NCBI GenBank assembly: GCA_008477525.1
Contig: SPDT01000006.1
Location: 2,259,501-2,323,500, forward strand
Length of the DNA: 64,000 nt
Direction: 5' to 3'
Origin: Hypomyces perniciosus
Lineage: Eukaryota; Ascomycota; Sordariomycetes; Hypocreales; Hypocreaceae
The notes beneath the pieces are model-generated. The model did no database searches. It saw only the letters and a list, made by a program, of their open reading frames with translations, and was not told where the DNA came from. Positions 23,772-35,438 of this stretch are shown one piece after another (positions within the stretch are counted from its first letter, which is position 1; every line of letters starts with the position of its first letter). Made by a program: the position numbers and the translations under genes.

Positions 23772-24611
23772 ATGTCCAAGGTGGTTTCGGATGGGTATGC
23801 GATATCCTATCGCTTCCCCGACACTATCGAAGCCCCTCAAAGCCGTGGTCCTCCTGATTATGAGTTCATCGAAGAAACAGGGAAACTCATGAGAGCGTTT
23901 CTATGGGAGTTCACTCTCATCGAATGCGATGTCAACCAGATCCGAAACTCCGAGTTCTCTGTGTACATGGCTCACAGCCAGGGGCAAGAAGGAAGCAACT
24001 CGCTGTCTTTCCGACAACCGTCTGCTTCATGCAACTATCTCACACCAAATCAACTGGCTGAAGAAGACGCATGTGCCCAACATGTGGTCCTCCCTTCGAC
24101 CTTTGGCCCGCCTGGAGAAGCTCGCACGTCTCTCCGAATCACAAACGGGGGAAACACACACCAGTATAACCTAACGGATGGGCCGTACCGCATCATCAGT
24201 GCTTTTGAGCACGTAATCTCGAAGCAAATCCCTGCGAACGTCACCTGGTGTGTGGGATTCAACTTTCAGCTAGAGTGGCCAGCGCCAACACACACCTCTC
24301 TCAACTGCTACCCACAATTGGCCGACAACATTGTCGCACGACCGGAAGAGTGGATGGACTCCGTTCAGGTCCAGATCGTTCATGGAAACGAACCAAAGTA
24401 TCTCTCTGTGGCATTTCGCGTGGTAGATAACACCTTCCACCAAATCCACGACGCACGGTACATCAAGCCTATCTTATTTGACATAATCGAAGTCGAATTG
24501 GACAGTGAGGAGATGGAAGGAAACGTCCTAAAGTCTGTGTACTGGATGAGACTGCGTCAGAAGGCTGAGACGAATGGACACTTGACCCTTCCGCTGGAGT
24601 ACCTTGATTGA
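23772..24611 (+). CDS. Unknown soluble protein
   Basis: Single exon, 279 residues from the ATG at 23772 (MSKVVSDGYAISYRFPDT). An upstream in-frame stretch to 23529 has the look of leader sequence, so this Met is preferred. The protein is of mixed composition, without signal peptide or membrane helix. It seems a beta-rich globular domain: FLWEFTLIECDV, PNQLAEEDACAQHVVLP, TWCVGFNFQLEWPAP, KYLSVAFRVVDNTFHQIHDARYIKPILFDIIEVEL. I do not recognise a family. Four Cys are scattered without a pattern. The codon pattern and length argue for a real gene; function unknown. Confidence 0.7.
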   Translation: MSKVVSDGYAISYRFPDTIEAPQSRGPPDYEFIEETGKLMRAFLWEFTLIECDVNQIRNSEFSVYMAHSQGQEGSNSLSFRQPSASCNYLTPNQLAEEDACAQHVVLPSTFGPPGEARTSLRITNGGNTHQYNLTDGPYRIISAFEHVISKQIPANVTWCVGFNFQLEWPAPTHTSLNCYPQLADNIVARPEEWMDSVQVQIVHGNEPKYLSVAFRVVDNTFHQIHDARYIKPILFDIIEVELDSEEMEGNVLKSVYWMRLRQKAETNGHLTLPLEYLD

Positions 24612-25756
24612 GGAAACTACCTCTCAATCCTGAGCGACCATATCGACCTGAAAGAGGCCACAGACAAAGAGTGAAGAGGGCGTGGATAGGGGACTTGCAT
24701 TTTCCTGCACTTGGCATTGCACGGATTGGACATCGAGATGTCAACGAAGATCCCATACAGAAGGTCAGTGACTGAGATTTGGATTGAGAGGTAAATGTAA
24801 TGGCACACAATGTCGCCAAGAAATGACTGAAAGGCTTTGGGGTAACTATAGAGGACAAGACTATAGAGGATAGATCTCTTCATTGAGAAAATGAGAAATG
24901 AATGTACGACATGCGAAGTGGCTTCCCTTGTAAACGTTGTGGTACTGTGTCCCCCTATAAAGGCCTATGAGACATCTATCTTGTAGCCCAATTATGGGAA
25001 GTCATGTGGCATGTGGAGTCACTACCATCTTTGGCGTAGAGGCTTGGTTCTCACCCGTCATGGGAAGTTGGGATATCTCTACCCCTGAGTGATGAGCAAG
25101 GCGGCATTTCCATTCTAGTCTGTGCGAAACAACATCTCCCGCTTCACTCTCACATCTTCATGTGATTAGCAGAAACTTCGTTGTTAACTAACTTAAAATT
25201 CCTGACTCCATAAGTCTAAAAAGTTGTTCACCTTCACGAAGGCCCCACGATGCCATAGAGCAACTCAACATTCCCTGCCACAGACAGACAAATAAGTTCG
25301 AATGTACCTAGTTGTTAGCATAGGAGCATCTTGAAAGAATTTAATAAGGAAGGCTAGGAGATAATAGGACCGAACCAAAGCGTTGTAGGGAAGTGGTTCT
25401 TTGGAAAGAAAGGCGAAAAGCCAAGATACTCAGACACCAAGGAAGGTTTGCCGAGAAAAGACTTTGCAGCAAAGGGAACAAAGAAGAAGAACACAGCACC
25501 ACTTATATACCTGATATGCATATGTTATATGTAGTTTTATTTTTATCTACCCCTAGTGCTCTTGTTCCTCACGTTGTTACAGAGCATTGTAGAACCTAGG
25601 TTCTCATAATGTTCACTACTGGATCGTTTAGGATAGTTGGGCAACCGTACAAACCAACCTTCATTGTGCCCGCCTTTGTGAATACCTACAGTTAAATATT
25701 TGTATCCTCTAGGAAATCTCGTATGAAATGTTAGACTAGGATGCCTTCCATTCTTC
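24612..25756. other. Intergenic region
   Basis: 1.1 kb, moderately AT-rich. Small antisense frames (24469-24858) overlap the 3' end of the previous gene and are shadows. No supported gene. Confidence 0.45.
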
Positions 25757-26621
25757 ATGATTGGAAAAATGCACCACACTCTTGCCCTCGGGGTTGACAC
25801 CAAGCACCAGTAAAATTGCCACACACCGCTCATCATAATCCACTGCATCCGAAGATCACTCAAGGATAAAACCCTCCGCGAACTCCTCTCCGCGGGATTT
25901 TTCCTTGCCCCAATATTTATCCTCTGGCCCGGGATTATCCCAAGATGGGAATCCCTCCAGTACTTCTTCATCCTCTTCGTCATCGGCTCAGAACTCATCA
26001 TGGTAGGGCTCTCTCCTGAGCAGACATTACTGGAATTGCAGTTTATCACGGCTTCGACCGTGTTTGTGCTTATATTCGTATTCCTCTGGGCCTCGAGCTG
26101 TGCTCTCATTGTTGTGCAAGTCCTACTTTACATCTGTCTGCTCATTATGAACGCCTTATTATACGATTTGAGGGTTATCGGAGTCTTAGCCACTCTATGG
26201 CTCGTTGTCAAGATCATCTCCTTAGCCATCTATTCCCTAAACATATCATGGTTCCAGATCTTCACATTCCTCTCTTTATTCCCCCTCGTCCCTTTTACGC
26301 CAAGAATTATCACTCCAACATGTAGGATTCTCATAAGCATGTGGAAACTCACGAAGACAATCTCCAAAAATTTCCTCTGGTACTTAACAGTAGCTAAAAT
26401 TCGCTGCTACCTCTTTCTCTCGCGTCACATCGAAGCTCTACTGGGGATATGGCCCTATCTGCCGGCTGCTCTTACTCCTGGCATGTGCCATCTTTTTGCA
26501 TTTCGTCGTCTCGACTCTCATATTGTCACTGGGCGATATGACAGCATTGTGGCTTTGTTTAATTACAGTCACAGTGACATTTTTCATGGTTGCAGAGGGT
26601 ATAATGTTGGAAGGCCATTGA
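25757..26621 (+). pseudogene. Possibly broken multi-pass membrane protein gene
   Basis: From an ATG at 25757 the frame reads about 18 codons to a TAA at 25811-25813, then stays open in the same frame to beyond 26450, coding a strongly hydrophobic chain with charged loops: ELLSAGFFLAPIFILWPGI, YFFILFVIGSELIMVG, several more helices, then KLTKTISKNFLWYL. Near 26420-26460 the good reading moves to the +1 frame, which continues with RLLLLLACAIFLHFVV and ends at a TGA at 26619-26621. So one in-frame stop and one frameshift interrupt an otherwise plausible protein of 6-8 TM helices. A 45-nt intron (GTAAAA at 25810, AAG at 25854) could remove the stop without changing frame; no intron explains the shift. 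It may be a decayed gene, or a live gene with an error in the sequence. Family unknown. Confidence 0.38.
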
Positions 26622-26814
26622 GAGTCACGAACATCACCGACACTCACGTCGATAGGCATACTTAAAAGACACCCAATCGTTGTTCTTATCAAAAGAATTT
26701 GACGCTCAACGCCCAATATGCATTTCTGGTATTTCCACACATGCAAAATATATCTCCTGACATCCTATACCCTGGCTTGCCCATCGGACCACCTATTGAA
26801 TGCCCACCTCTCAT

Positions 26815-29433
26815 TTAGCTCGTAACCCTTCTCACCCACAAAGTCGTAGGCTCATAATCCGCACCCTTATTCTGACGTTTACAAGCTCTGTGGAGCTTTA
26901 ATCCCAATTCATACTCTTCGCGCTGGATCTCGGATAGCTCTTGCTTCAGCCCTTCCACCTTCTGCTTTTCTATTTCTCGCTTCCGAAGAACCTCTCGGCT
27001 CGCCATCAGGTTATCCTTGGGCATTAATTCCGTCATTTGCTTGATGCTCCTGATGATGTTGACACGGCGATGGGCTAGACTTGCGAGACGAATGTTTAGT
27101 TGTGTGATTTGATCATCCGAAGTTGATAGCTCTGGTGGTGCGAGTGGCAGCGGTTTGCTTGTAGAGGCACGGTGGCTGTTAGGGTTTGGACTGCTATTGG
27201 TCCGAGAATGTGTGCGATGGCTGGAGGGTCTTTCGCTCTCTGGCATGTTTTCGTGACTGGGCCAATACGGTCCCCGGATAGGAATGGCTATGGGGTTCTT
27301 ATTGGTCATGTCAGGGCTTTCGCGTCCAGAGAGGGGGCTTTCGCGGCGCCTAATGGAGCTGGCCTGTCCCGCAGCAGGCACTTGATCATCGGTTGGCTGT
27401 TGGGGAGTTACTGAGTTTGAAGTGGTGAAATTAGTAATGCTGAAACGTGACCGAGGCCTTCTCAAGGTCTTTTCGGCGCTTGACGGAGTGGCAACGGGGG
27501 CAGGGGCTTGTCGAGGTGGCGTATCCGAATAGACTGGACTTGAATTCAATGGATGAGGCATGTTGGAGGGTGGCGGCTTTCTCCGAATTACATTGGTGGC
27601 ACCGGGAGGGATATTCAGACCGAAAGGCGACTGCGCCCTTGTAAATTGGACGGGAGTGTTTGATCGGGAATACTCGTCGAGAGGAGGGGAGGGGACTTGT
27701 GTGCCACTGGCCGATTGTGCTGGAGATCGAAGCCTAGATGAAGGTGGAGCGATGCTGATAGGGTTGGGATTTAGTTTTGAAGGTAGGAGATCCCGATCTG
27801 TGGTCGCAATCCCTGGGAAAGGTCTTTCGGAATGCGGCAGTGAACTGATTGGTAGAGGAGCGGAAATGATGCGAGAGCTCACTCGTTTGCTGCTTCGTCG
27901 AGGGATATTGAGCGGTGCCGGGTTTGGGTATTCTAATAGGGGCTGGTCATCTGCAAACTCGGTTTTACTCCTTCCAAGAAACCGTAGTCGTTGACCAAAC
28001 GAAGGAGGAGCACCATTGGAGGGACGGCGGTGGTGGCTTGTAGGCTGGCTAGAGGTTCTGTCGGTTGAACCGAAGCCCATCCAGTTACTCCTCGGTAAAG
28101 AAGAGCCTTGTATGGCTGGGGCATTTTCAACTGGTCTGGGTCCGTTGAAGGCTTGACCAGGTGTCACCATGCGAGAGCTGTAGTGATTTCGCTGGCTTAT
28201 CGCCGCATGACCCTGCTGATATTGGGGTTTTGATGTTTGTGTTGACGGGTTGCCTTTTATGAGATTTTGCTGGAAGAAATCATTGTCATCATCGATGGGA
28301 GAGACGTCCTCCGTTGGACTGCGAAAGAGTCAGCAAGGAATTCATTTTTTCCCTGTTGTAAACTCTTTCACGTAAGGAAACATGTAAAGGTTTCATGATC
28401 GTTGAGGACACATTACATCGAATCAAAGAGCCAACAGCCCCGACGACAAACAATGGCACAGCACAAAATAGAACAAAGGAACAAAGAAGAAAAGGACAGA
28501 TGCAGTGAAGCACGGCACTTACCCGTATCTTAGAGCGGCAACATCTGGTGAGCTTGGGGGTGAGATTTGCTCGAGCGCCGGGCGCCCGTACGAGTAATTT
28601 GAAGCCAGCTTGCAATTGGAAGTTGGGGATGAGGAGTATCCGTCTCCGTCACTGGTAGAGGCAGCTTCCGAATCGGTGATGATTTCGGGTTCGTGGAATA
28701 GAGGTGCAGGAGCGAATTGTCGCAGTAATCGTCGTGGATTTCGAGGGGGCGGCTCAATAATAGGAGTTGATGGTGTTGCGTCTTCAACAGGGATGGCTGT
28801 GGGGGATCTAAGTTTAGAGAAGGATAGGTATGTCAGCGTACTATTTTTTGCGCTTCAACGCATCAGCACAGGCTATTCAGGGCAACGACGGGCGGAGAAG
28901 GTGGCGCGAACGGCACAATGAGCTCAATAATCATTTGCTGTGCGACCAGCCGGTGAGTCGGTGAAGCGAATGATAGCACATTCTACATAATACATAGATA
29001 GATAGATGGGTGAATGATGGGGTGAGAGAAGAGGTGAGACGGGAGCTGTTGAACGAACATGCACCGAACATGTATGGTGGCGATAGCAGCTAGCAATACT
29101 GACGCACCTCTCTTCAGCGCAGGGTGCAAGGCTGATGGCGGCAGCCGTTTTGCCTCGAAAGCAGATATCGTCGTCGTCGTCGTTGTCGTTGTCGCCGCCG
29201 TCGTAGTCCCTTTGACGCAGCCCAGCGATGCCCAAGGCGTTGTTGTGAAAGAGTGCGAAATCGCTTTGGCAGACGGCGGAATAATATGCCCCGTCTCTGA
29301 CCGAGTCGGAGTCGGCACTATCGACGCTGATGAAGCGCGGCTTGTGCTTAGTATGATGATGCAGATGGCTTGTGGAGGAGATGGTGTCATGCAGCCTGTC
29401 AAGACCCGCTATGGTTCTGGCGCGGTCCCACAT
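26815..29433 (-). CDS. Large disordered protein with C-terminal coiled coil, function unknown
   Basis: Three exons, 29433-29108, 28807-28523 and 28318-26815, with phases that fit (AG|A, GG|T), give 704 residues. It starts MWDRARTIAGLDRLHDTISS, then a His/Lys-rich and an acidic part (DNDNDDDDD), a Pro/Ser-rich segment (TPIIEPPPRNPRRLLRQFAPAPLF), a very long low-complexity Ser/Pro/Arg middle with many SP and TP sites, and finally about 110 residues of charged helix (LNIRLASLAHRRVNIIRSIKQM; LRKREIEKQKVEGLKQELSEIQREEYELGLKL) likely to form a coiled coil. No enzyme domain, signal or membrane segment. SP/TP density suggests regulation by proline-directed kinases. I do not recognise the family; a scaffold in polarity, septation or signalling would fit the layout but is a guess. 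Confidence 0.78.
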
Positions 29434-30688
29434 TGTTTTTGACCCTTGGTCCTTATTTTTAGAATCGATGTTTCCTTTGGGTGGCTCAAACGGAGAACGG
29501 GGCTGGAGGAGGCGACTGGTTGCGTCAGTGCGTTTGTTCGGCTGATGTCCGTGGCGTCAGCTCAGATTGCTCAGTGCGTCGTGAGAAGAAACAAGACGAT
29601 AGAAAAGTCCATTCGCAGTCGTCGAGAGGTGCGGCTTCCGTACCATAGATGTAGATGTAGATGAAGATATAGAAGTAGATGGAGATGGAGATAAAGGTGG
29701 ATAGATAGATACTAGGTAGTAATGGATAGCCGCTGTCGTACTCGTAGTCGCTTCGTTGCGCGCGTTCTTCAGAAGTCGGGGGGCCCTTTTAATACGACGT
29801 ACTCGTGCGCTTTCATTTCAGGAGTCTTCTTCACCAACCCAAAACGGCCCGCTCTCCCTCTTTTAAACCTGCCCACGAACCTGCCGTTTCGCACCTCCGA
29901 CCGACATTGGACGGAAATAGATTGAGAGGCATCAGACGATAGATGATGCTGCTGGCGGCTGAGCTGCCTGCAGGAAGCGGCGCCCACTTTGTGGCCAAAC
30001 GTGCATATCGGCGCTCGATGACCAACCGAGCCACCGTCTCGCGGCTGCGTTGCGAACCAGCGCCATGTTGTTCCAGAAGTGTTTCAGGCCGCGCCAATGG
30101 ACTGGCTGTTGAGAGCTCAAGAGCTTTCAGCAACCCAAAGTGGACCATATTAGTTATTAGTACGGAGTAGATCAATGGACTGGCTTACGGAATACTACCT
30201 ATTGATCCACTGCTCTGTCTCGAGACGTGTTCAGACTAGGTACTGACCGCCCTGGAGGGGGCCAAGGCTCATTCACTCAAGCATGGGCCAGCCACCAGGC
30301 GCGCAGCTTCGCGAATCTGGCCCCAAAAAAACCTTCATCAAACGGAGAAAATGAATCCGATTAGTATTACTCGGCCAAATCCCCGGTTCGCATCTGTGGA
30401 TTATCGACATCGCCAATCGCCCATCTCGTTCGTATCTCGGACGCGTATCCCCAACACGTCGATCCCTGCGCCGCAGCAACACAGGCCATGGTGAAGTCAC
30501 ACGTATTGTATCTATTAGGGACATGGCTTGATGACATAACTTGGGTCAGACTTGAGTGCCGCTTTGCTCAATATCTACTCTTGCCCTGGCAATTGGACTA
30601 TGTACATATAAACATGATTACCAAACTGATGATTCTGCAGGAATGAAAAAAAAAATCCGACAACGACGTCTACCTCATCTTACTGGGT
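29434..30688. other. Intergenic region between two minus-strand genes
   Basis: 1.25 kb. Holds the promoter of the 704-residue gene, a GATAGA/TAGATG microsatellite (29646-29711) and TACGGAGTA at 30161-30169. Opposing frames at 29831-30175 have no coding features. Confidence 0.45.
29646..29711. repeat. Degenerate TAGATG/GATA simple repeat
   Basis: About 66 bp of imperfect 6-bp units (tagatg, tagaag, gagatg) passing into GATA units near 29700-29711. It lies about 0.2 kb upstream of the 704-residue gene's start. A shorter ATAGATAG run is present at 28990-29005, inside its first intron. Confidence 0.75.
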
Positions 30689-31891
30689 TCATTTCCAGTC
30701 CGCCAGTGTGGTATCTTTCCCCCCAATCTTAGCCACCTCGAGGCTGTACTTCCACAGCGCCTTTCTGTTTACGCCGTCCTTTACCTCTTCACTCGTGACA
30801 AGTTTATCTGTTCCGTTCAAGAACAGCGCTTCCCCCTTCTGAACATCAATCTCGAAACACGCGCGGATGATATCTCCAGCAGACTTCGCCGGCGTCCGAA
30901 AACCGCCGTTCGGGCTAACTCGCACCATGGTGTATGCGAGGATCGGTATGATGGTCTTCATGGCCAAGCTGATAAGGTAACCGCCTCGTCGAAGGATGTC
31001 TGTGGGCATGCCACCTGGGTCGACACTTATGATGGCGATATTGCTGAGCCTAGGATCGCGGGCAATGCGCTCTCCAAGTTCATGCCTAGAGTTTGGTCAA
31101 TGAGAAAACCCCAATATACAAGCCCGAGTCGATGGTTCACTTACACCAGCATCAGAGCGCAGAGCTTACTGGCTCCGTACCTGCGGAAGCCCGACTTCCA
31201 GGATGAGTCTTCTTGGGGAGTGCTCCATGTTCCCTTGGCTAGCTCCTCGGCGCCTGGAAACAAGGTTGGATATTTCGGGTCGCCATAGGCATTAAATTTG
31301 ATACTGTAAGAAAGGAACCGTCAGATATTTATTTTCTCCATGGTAGAGGAGAAACTGAGGCTTACTCATGCGACGCGCTGCCAACGATGAGAATTTTGCC
31401 ATCCTTTTCATCCATACTTTGAAGAAGCAGGAGAGAAAGGATGAAGTTGGCGAGATAGTTGACCTGCCAAGTCATGTCAAAGCCATCTTTGCTCATGACC
31501 TACACAGGAGTCTTCAAGTAAGCCAGTTACTCTATTTCAAATATAGGAAAAGAGCTAGACTTACCTGGTCTTTGGTATCCTGGTAGCCAGCATTGAGAAT
31601 GAGTACTCGAATCCTGGGTAGCTCGCCCTTTGCGACTCTTTTGTTGATATCCTCAGCGGCCTTCGTCACGCTGGCCAGAGAACCCAGATCCATATCCAGA
31701 GTTTCATGCTTATGATTTGCCGGCGCCTGTCTGAGCGTGGACGTCAGTTGAGTTGCAGTAGCAGCCTTTCGAACGGTGTAGATGCTGGTGTAATTCGACG
31801 CCAAATCTGGGGTTTTAAGTATGTGCTGCACAATGGCTGTGCCGAGGCCGCCATTGGCACCGGTTACCAGCACTGTTCCTTTCGATGTCAT
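30689..31891 (-). CDS. Short-chain dehydrogenase/reductase (retinol-dehydrogenase-like SDR)
   Basis: Four exons, 31891-31565, 31499-31366, 31303-31145 and 31085-30689, with consistent phases, give 338 residues. The NAD(P)-binding motif TGANGGLG is at residues 10-17, NAG at 100-102, the catalytic region IVGSAS at about 147-152 and YGASK with Tyr196 and Lys200, all the residues of a classical SDR. MTWQVNYLANFILS matches the retinol-dehydrogenase/WW-oxidoreductase-like branch, which commonly has inserts before the YxxxK motif as here (about 40 residues). After it come VDPGGMPTDI and a hydrophobic segment (LISLAMKTIIPILAYTMV). The enzyme would reduce a carbonyl or oxidise an alcohol with NAD(P); the substrate is unknown. 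No biosynthetic cluster partners flank it. Confidence 0.92.
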
Positions 31892-33071
31892 TGTGAATCC
31901 TGGGTTGTCTTCTTAATATTGCTCTACACAGACTGCTATAGGGACATCTCATGACGACGTACGACATGATCTATTTAACTACACAAAAACCTACGGTCTG
32001 TACTCAAAAGATTGATTAGGGAGACATCAACCAACATCTACGAATGCGGACTTTGAAACCACTCAGTGAAGGGTTCTTCTACAGGCGGCGGGTCCAATGA
32101 TTGCAAAAAAATCTGCTCCGCGCTCCGCGTACAGCTAATGTTTGACCCTAATTACAACCATGGATGACAAATTCCGCAGGAATAGGAGGAATGATAAATG
32201 AATGATAGTGATGGTAGTAAACTCTCCGGGAGGTTACAAATCAAGGAAGGAAGTCCGCATTCATTCTAAGCTTTGCGCGAGGTTGTCCGCTTTTGACGAT
32301 CATAAAGCGAAAACGAAGAGCGGACTTGTGGCGGAATATGCTTATTTGGCTAATTTTCAAGGTTAAGCATTCTGCTGCAAAATTGATTAAACGGCTATAT
32401 TGAATTCTTCCAAACAAATTTCTTGAAGCCAATCTTCTATAATTTTTGTATGTTGACAGAGCTTTAGGTCTTTTGACATGTTGATCAGGAGAGTCCTGGT
32501 GATATGAGGGAAGATACCCATAGTGAACCCACATGCGTGGCGTCTTCATATGGATGTCGGTGTTTCAATCAGAAGAGGGAGATTTCAGATACCTAGGCAA
32601 AAACAAATTCACTTTCATTAACACCTGTATATTCTTCCTTTCCTAACTGGTATATGCATATGGATATTACTAAAGGCCTGGTCCTTTAACGCTGATCAGG
32701 ATGCTTGCTGTGTATTTCGTACCAAGGACGCAGTTGAAATTATCAAGCCTAACGGATCTTGTTCCGAGCTTATACAGTAGTATTAGATACATAAGATCTT
32801 GGGTGCCTGACTGAATAGGTTAGGTGCAGGATGAATCCCGCGTATCCTCCAAAATCCGCAACCACTTCCCACATTGATCAATGCTTAAGGAGTCCCACTT
32901 TTCCGATGAGATACGATACCCCTGCTGCTTAACCGAAAACCGCGATTTCCCGATGTCCTTTTATATCTTCCTCCTGTTTGAAGAGGGTGTGCAGTTGGTC
33001 CAGGCATACATGCATCGCCAACCATTAACCACCCTGTATCTATCGTAATAGGCCACTTATATACAAACCCG
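31892..33071. other. Intergenic region
   Basis: 1.2 kb AT-rich region upstream of the SDR gene. No TACTCCGTA. The 102-codon minus-strand frame at 32241-32549 is Lys/Arg/Leu/Ser-rich without features and is not supported. Confidence 0.45.
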
Positions 33072-33512
33072 TTAGGAGATCAACAACACAAGTACGATGG
33101 CGAGCAAGGCGAAGCGCAGAGAACCCTTTGGGCTCTCGCTACTCCTGCTGCTTCCGCCATCTCCAACATGGCCATGATTTGTACTTCCGTCAATCTCAAT
33201 CCTCAAATCATCTGTCAAGCCGGATGGCTGACAAATGGTACCAGCGGGACATGCCATAACGGCACTCCACTCTCCACTTGCACATCTCTGCCATGAATTT
33301 GTCATACAGCTCCACTTCCCTTCGGGAGAACACGAAGCGCCGGGAGGCTGCTGACGGCGATGGGCCAAATGTCTATACAAGTCGCTGCTGAATGCCGACC
33401 CCGAAGCCGGCCGGGCGGATGAGAGTAGTGGAGACGCGAAACAGAAGGAGAAGAAGATATTGGTTGCCACAGAAAATTGCCACCATGATACTGAAGAGGG
33501 TGATTTTTTCAT
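33072..33512 (-). CDS. Small cysteine-rich secreted protein, possible CBM19-like motif, GPI-anchor candidate
   Basis: Single exon, 146 residues from the ATG at 33512 (MKKSPSSVSWW); the four codons upstream start with TTG. A hydrophobic segment (VATNIFFSFCFA, about residues 15-27) suggests a signal peptide. The middle has five Cys at 61, 69, 77, 88 and 94: CSPEGKWSC, then SWQRCASGEWSAVMACPAGTIC. The order C-G-W-S-C...QRC-x-G-x-W...CPAGTxC resembles the CBM19 chitin-binding module and related fungal extracellular proteins. The end has a Ser/Gly linker (GDGGSSRSSESPKG) and a short hydrophobic tail (LRFALLAIVLVLLIS), as in GPI-anchored wall proteins. The module assignment and chitin binding are inferred from pattern only. 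Confidence 0.68.
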   Translation of the reverse strand: MKKSPSSVSWWQFSVATNIFFSFCFASPLLSSARPASGSAFSSDLYRHLAHRRQQPPGASCSPEGKWSCMTNSWQRCASGEWSAVMACPAGTICQPSGLTDDLRIEIDGSTNHGHVGDGGSSRSSESPKGSLRFALLAIVLVLLIS

Positions 33513-34228
33513 CGTAAATAGCAATGGAGCACCGTATGGAGCGCTCCGTATATGTCGGAGTGGGAATCGGGTTGTGGATCGATTTCGGGACGGAGGTGTG
33601 GGGCGCAGAGCCGTAAAAGCGAACAGCCAATCTTCTCGTCATATGATGATGTTGCGCTCATATGTCCGAGGATAGTATGGTGAGGAGGAATAAAATAGAT
33701 GAGGGCGTGCGATGCATCATTTATAGACATTTCCGCCATGTTGTTTGCATGCGAAAGAGAATGTGAATTGCTACCCCTATCCAGATTGGCCGTGGATGAA
33801 TGCCGTAGGTGAGTCGTACATGATAAAGAGCCTGATGAATTATAATAAATGGTATTCATGGGCTAATAAGGACCTCAGATATGCCTCACAAATACTGACG
33901 TCTTTGTGCTCTTATGATAGCCATGTATCACTGCGTCGCGATGCGCTGAATCGTGGGATGTGCTAGGTACGGGGGAAGTACTGAGCGTGACACCCTTGGT
34001 GCTGGTGGGTTGGAACCTATCTTTAAATGAACAGATCGGAGTCCACGAGCTCCGATATAAGGCATAAGATAGACGCCAGGAGCACCTGGGTGTAGTTGGA
34101 ATGCACCTTACATTGTTATCTTCCTCTCGCATCATCCACCCAAGTCCCTTCATAGCCGCCACACCACGCATCACCCACATTGTCAACCACTCGAGTATAC
34201 CCGTCATATTCTCAACATAACGCCGCTT
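33513..34228. other. Intergenic region
   Basis: 0.7 kb. Antisense frames of the secreted-protein gene extend into it (to 33859) but have no support. AT-rich near 33830-33870. Confidence 0.4.
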
Positions 34229-34495
34229 TTAAACCCCCTCATATCCACCAGCCCAGGCCTTTAGTACTGCCATCCTCGCATGTTGCTCCCTAAGCTTGCG
34301 CTTCTGCGCTCTCCGCCGCAGCAGTAGCACGACAACAACCAACGTCGTAGCTAGTGCAATGCCAGCAACCAAAGTAGATACCACTATGAGGGTTTGTTTC
34401 TCGGAGGCTGGATCTCGGGGTAGTTCGGTCATGGTTGTGGCGTTGAGCCGGTTTGCAGATTTGTGGTTCAGTGAGGGACCGATGATGACGTCCAT
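34229..34495 (-). CDS. Small single-pass membrane protein, unknown
   Basis: Single exon, 88 residues. The ATG at 34495 is the first in the frame. A short polar N-terminus with two possible N-glycosylation sites (NAT near residue 18) precedes a clear hydrophobic helix at about 36-59 (LIVVSTLVAGIALATTLVVVVLLL), then a strong basic stop-transfer stretch (RRRAQKRKLREQHAR) and a short end (AVLKAWAGGYEGV). Positive charges after the helix predict outside-N, inside-C. The layout resembles small fungal plasma-membrane or mucin-tail proteins; it could also be the last exon of a longer gene. No known family. Confidence 0.45.
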   Translation of the reverse strand: MDVIIGPSLNHKSANRLNATTMTELPRDPASEKQTLIVVSTLVAGIALATTLVVVVLLLRRRAQKRKLREQHARMAVLKAWAGGYEGV

Positions 34496-35438
34496 GATGA
34501 AGAGTATCCGACTTTTTCTTTCTTTTTCTTCTTCTTCTTTCTTAAATCTCTCTGCTTCTTTCCCGGTTGGTGATTGTGAGTTGAACGGTAGATGGTCCTA
34601 GTTTGTAGAGGTTAGATGATGCAGCTCGGGAGGCCAGGATGCATGGCTGTTCTTACAGAGGTTGAGGTTCGACGATTGCTGAGAATGAGTTGCTTCGCTT
34701 CCTGCGTCTTGCTTCTTGTGATGCGCAATGCCAGGTTTCATGGGTAGATGAGAGAAAAAAAAGCCAAGAAATATGATCTTGTTGTAAAAAGGAATTCACG
34801 TTCCTCTACGATTATGGGCTTTCCGAATGAGGCGCGTTTCATTCCCGTTTGCCTATTGTTGTCGGGAAGATGCTTGGGATTGTCCTACACGCATTGCCGC
34901 CAACCGGGCTTAATATTGTCTCGGCTAAGCGAAACAAAGCATCTATCCGCCAACAGCTTTCCAAAAGGCCAGCAGATTCGGCAATGCCGATAAAAAGTAA
35001 ACAAGCACCTTAATCTAACGATGTTAATCAGCGAAATTCAGGCACTGTTGTAGACATGCTTCTGTTTCTGGTTGTGTAAATTAAGATCCTCTATTGGTGA
35101 TATTGATGGTATTAGGTACATATTAGGTGGTGCAACGCTTCCCAGCCCTTGGTGTGCGTTGTGACGGAAGCACTGGGGACGGCCAGTTCGGCCAGAAGGA
35201 TCCATGTTTGCTCGCCGTCAACCAACTCCCAAATGAAGATTCGTTTGAATGCGTCTAAGCAAAGCGAATGTGTAACGCCATTAAATAATCATACTTTTTA
35301 TCCCCCTCCCCTGAGTTTCATATATACCTCAAAAAAGTTGTGTGAATATGTACGGCCGAAGCGTGTGAGTCTTGGTCTCATTGCCTTACTCGTGATATCG
35401 TTGCATAGCATCCAGATCATCCCCCAGGGACATGGTCT
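34496..35438. other. Intergenic region
   Basis: 0.9 kb. CT/TTC-rich stretch at 34510-34565 (the purine-rich strand is the leader of the small membrane protein). No other gene supported. Confidence 0.4.

Noticed and set aside
28990..29005. ATAGATAG run taken at first for a regulatory GATA cluster
   Set aside because: It lies inside the first intron of the 704-residue gene and is a simple repeat.
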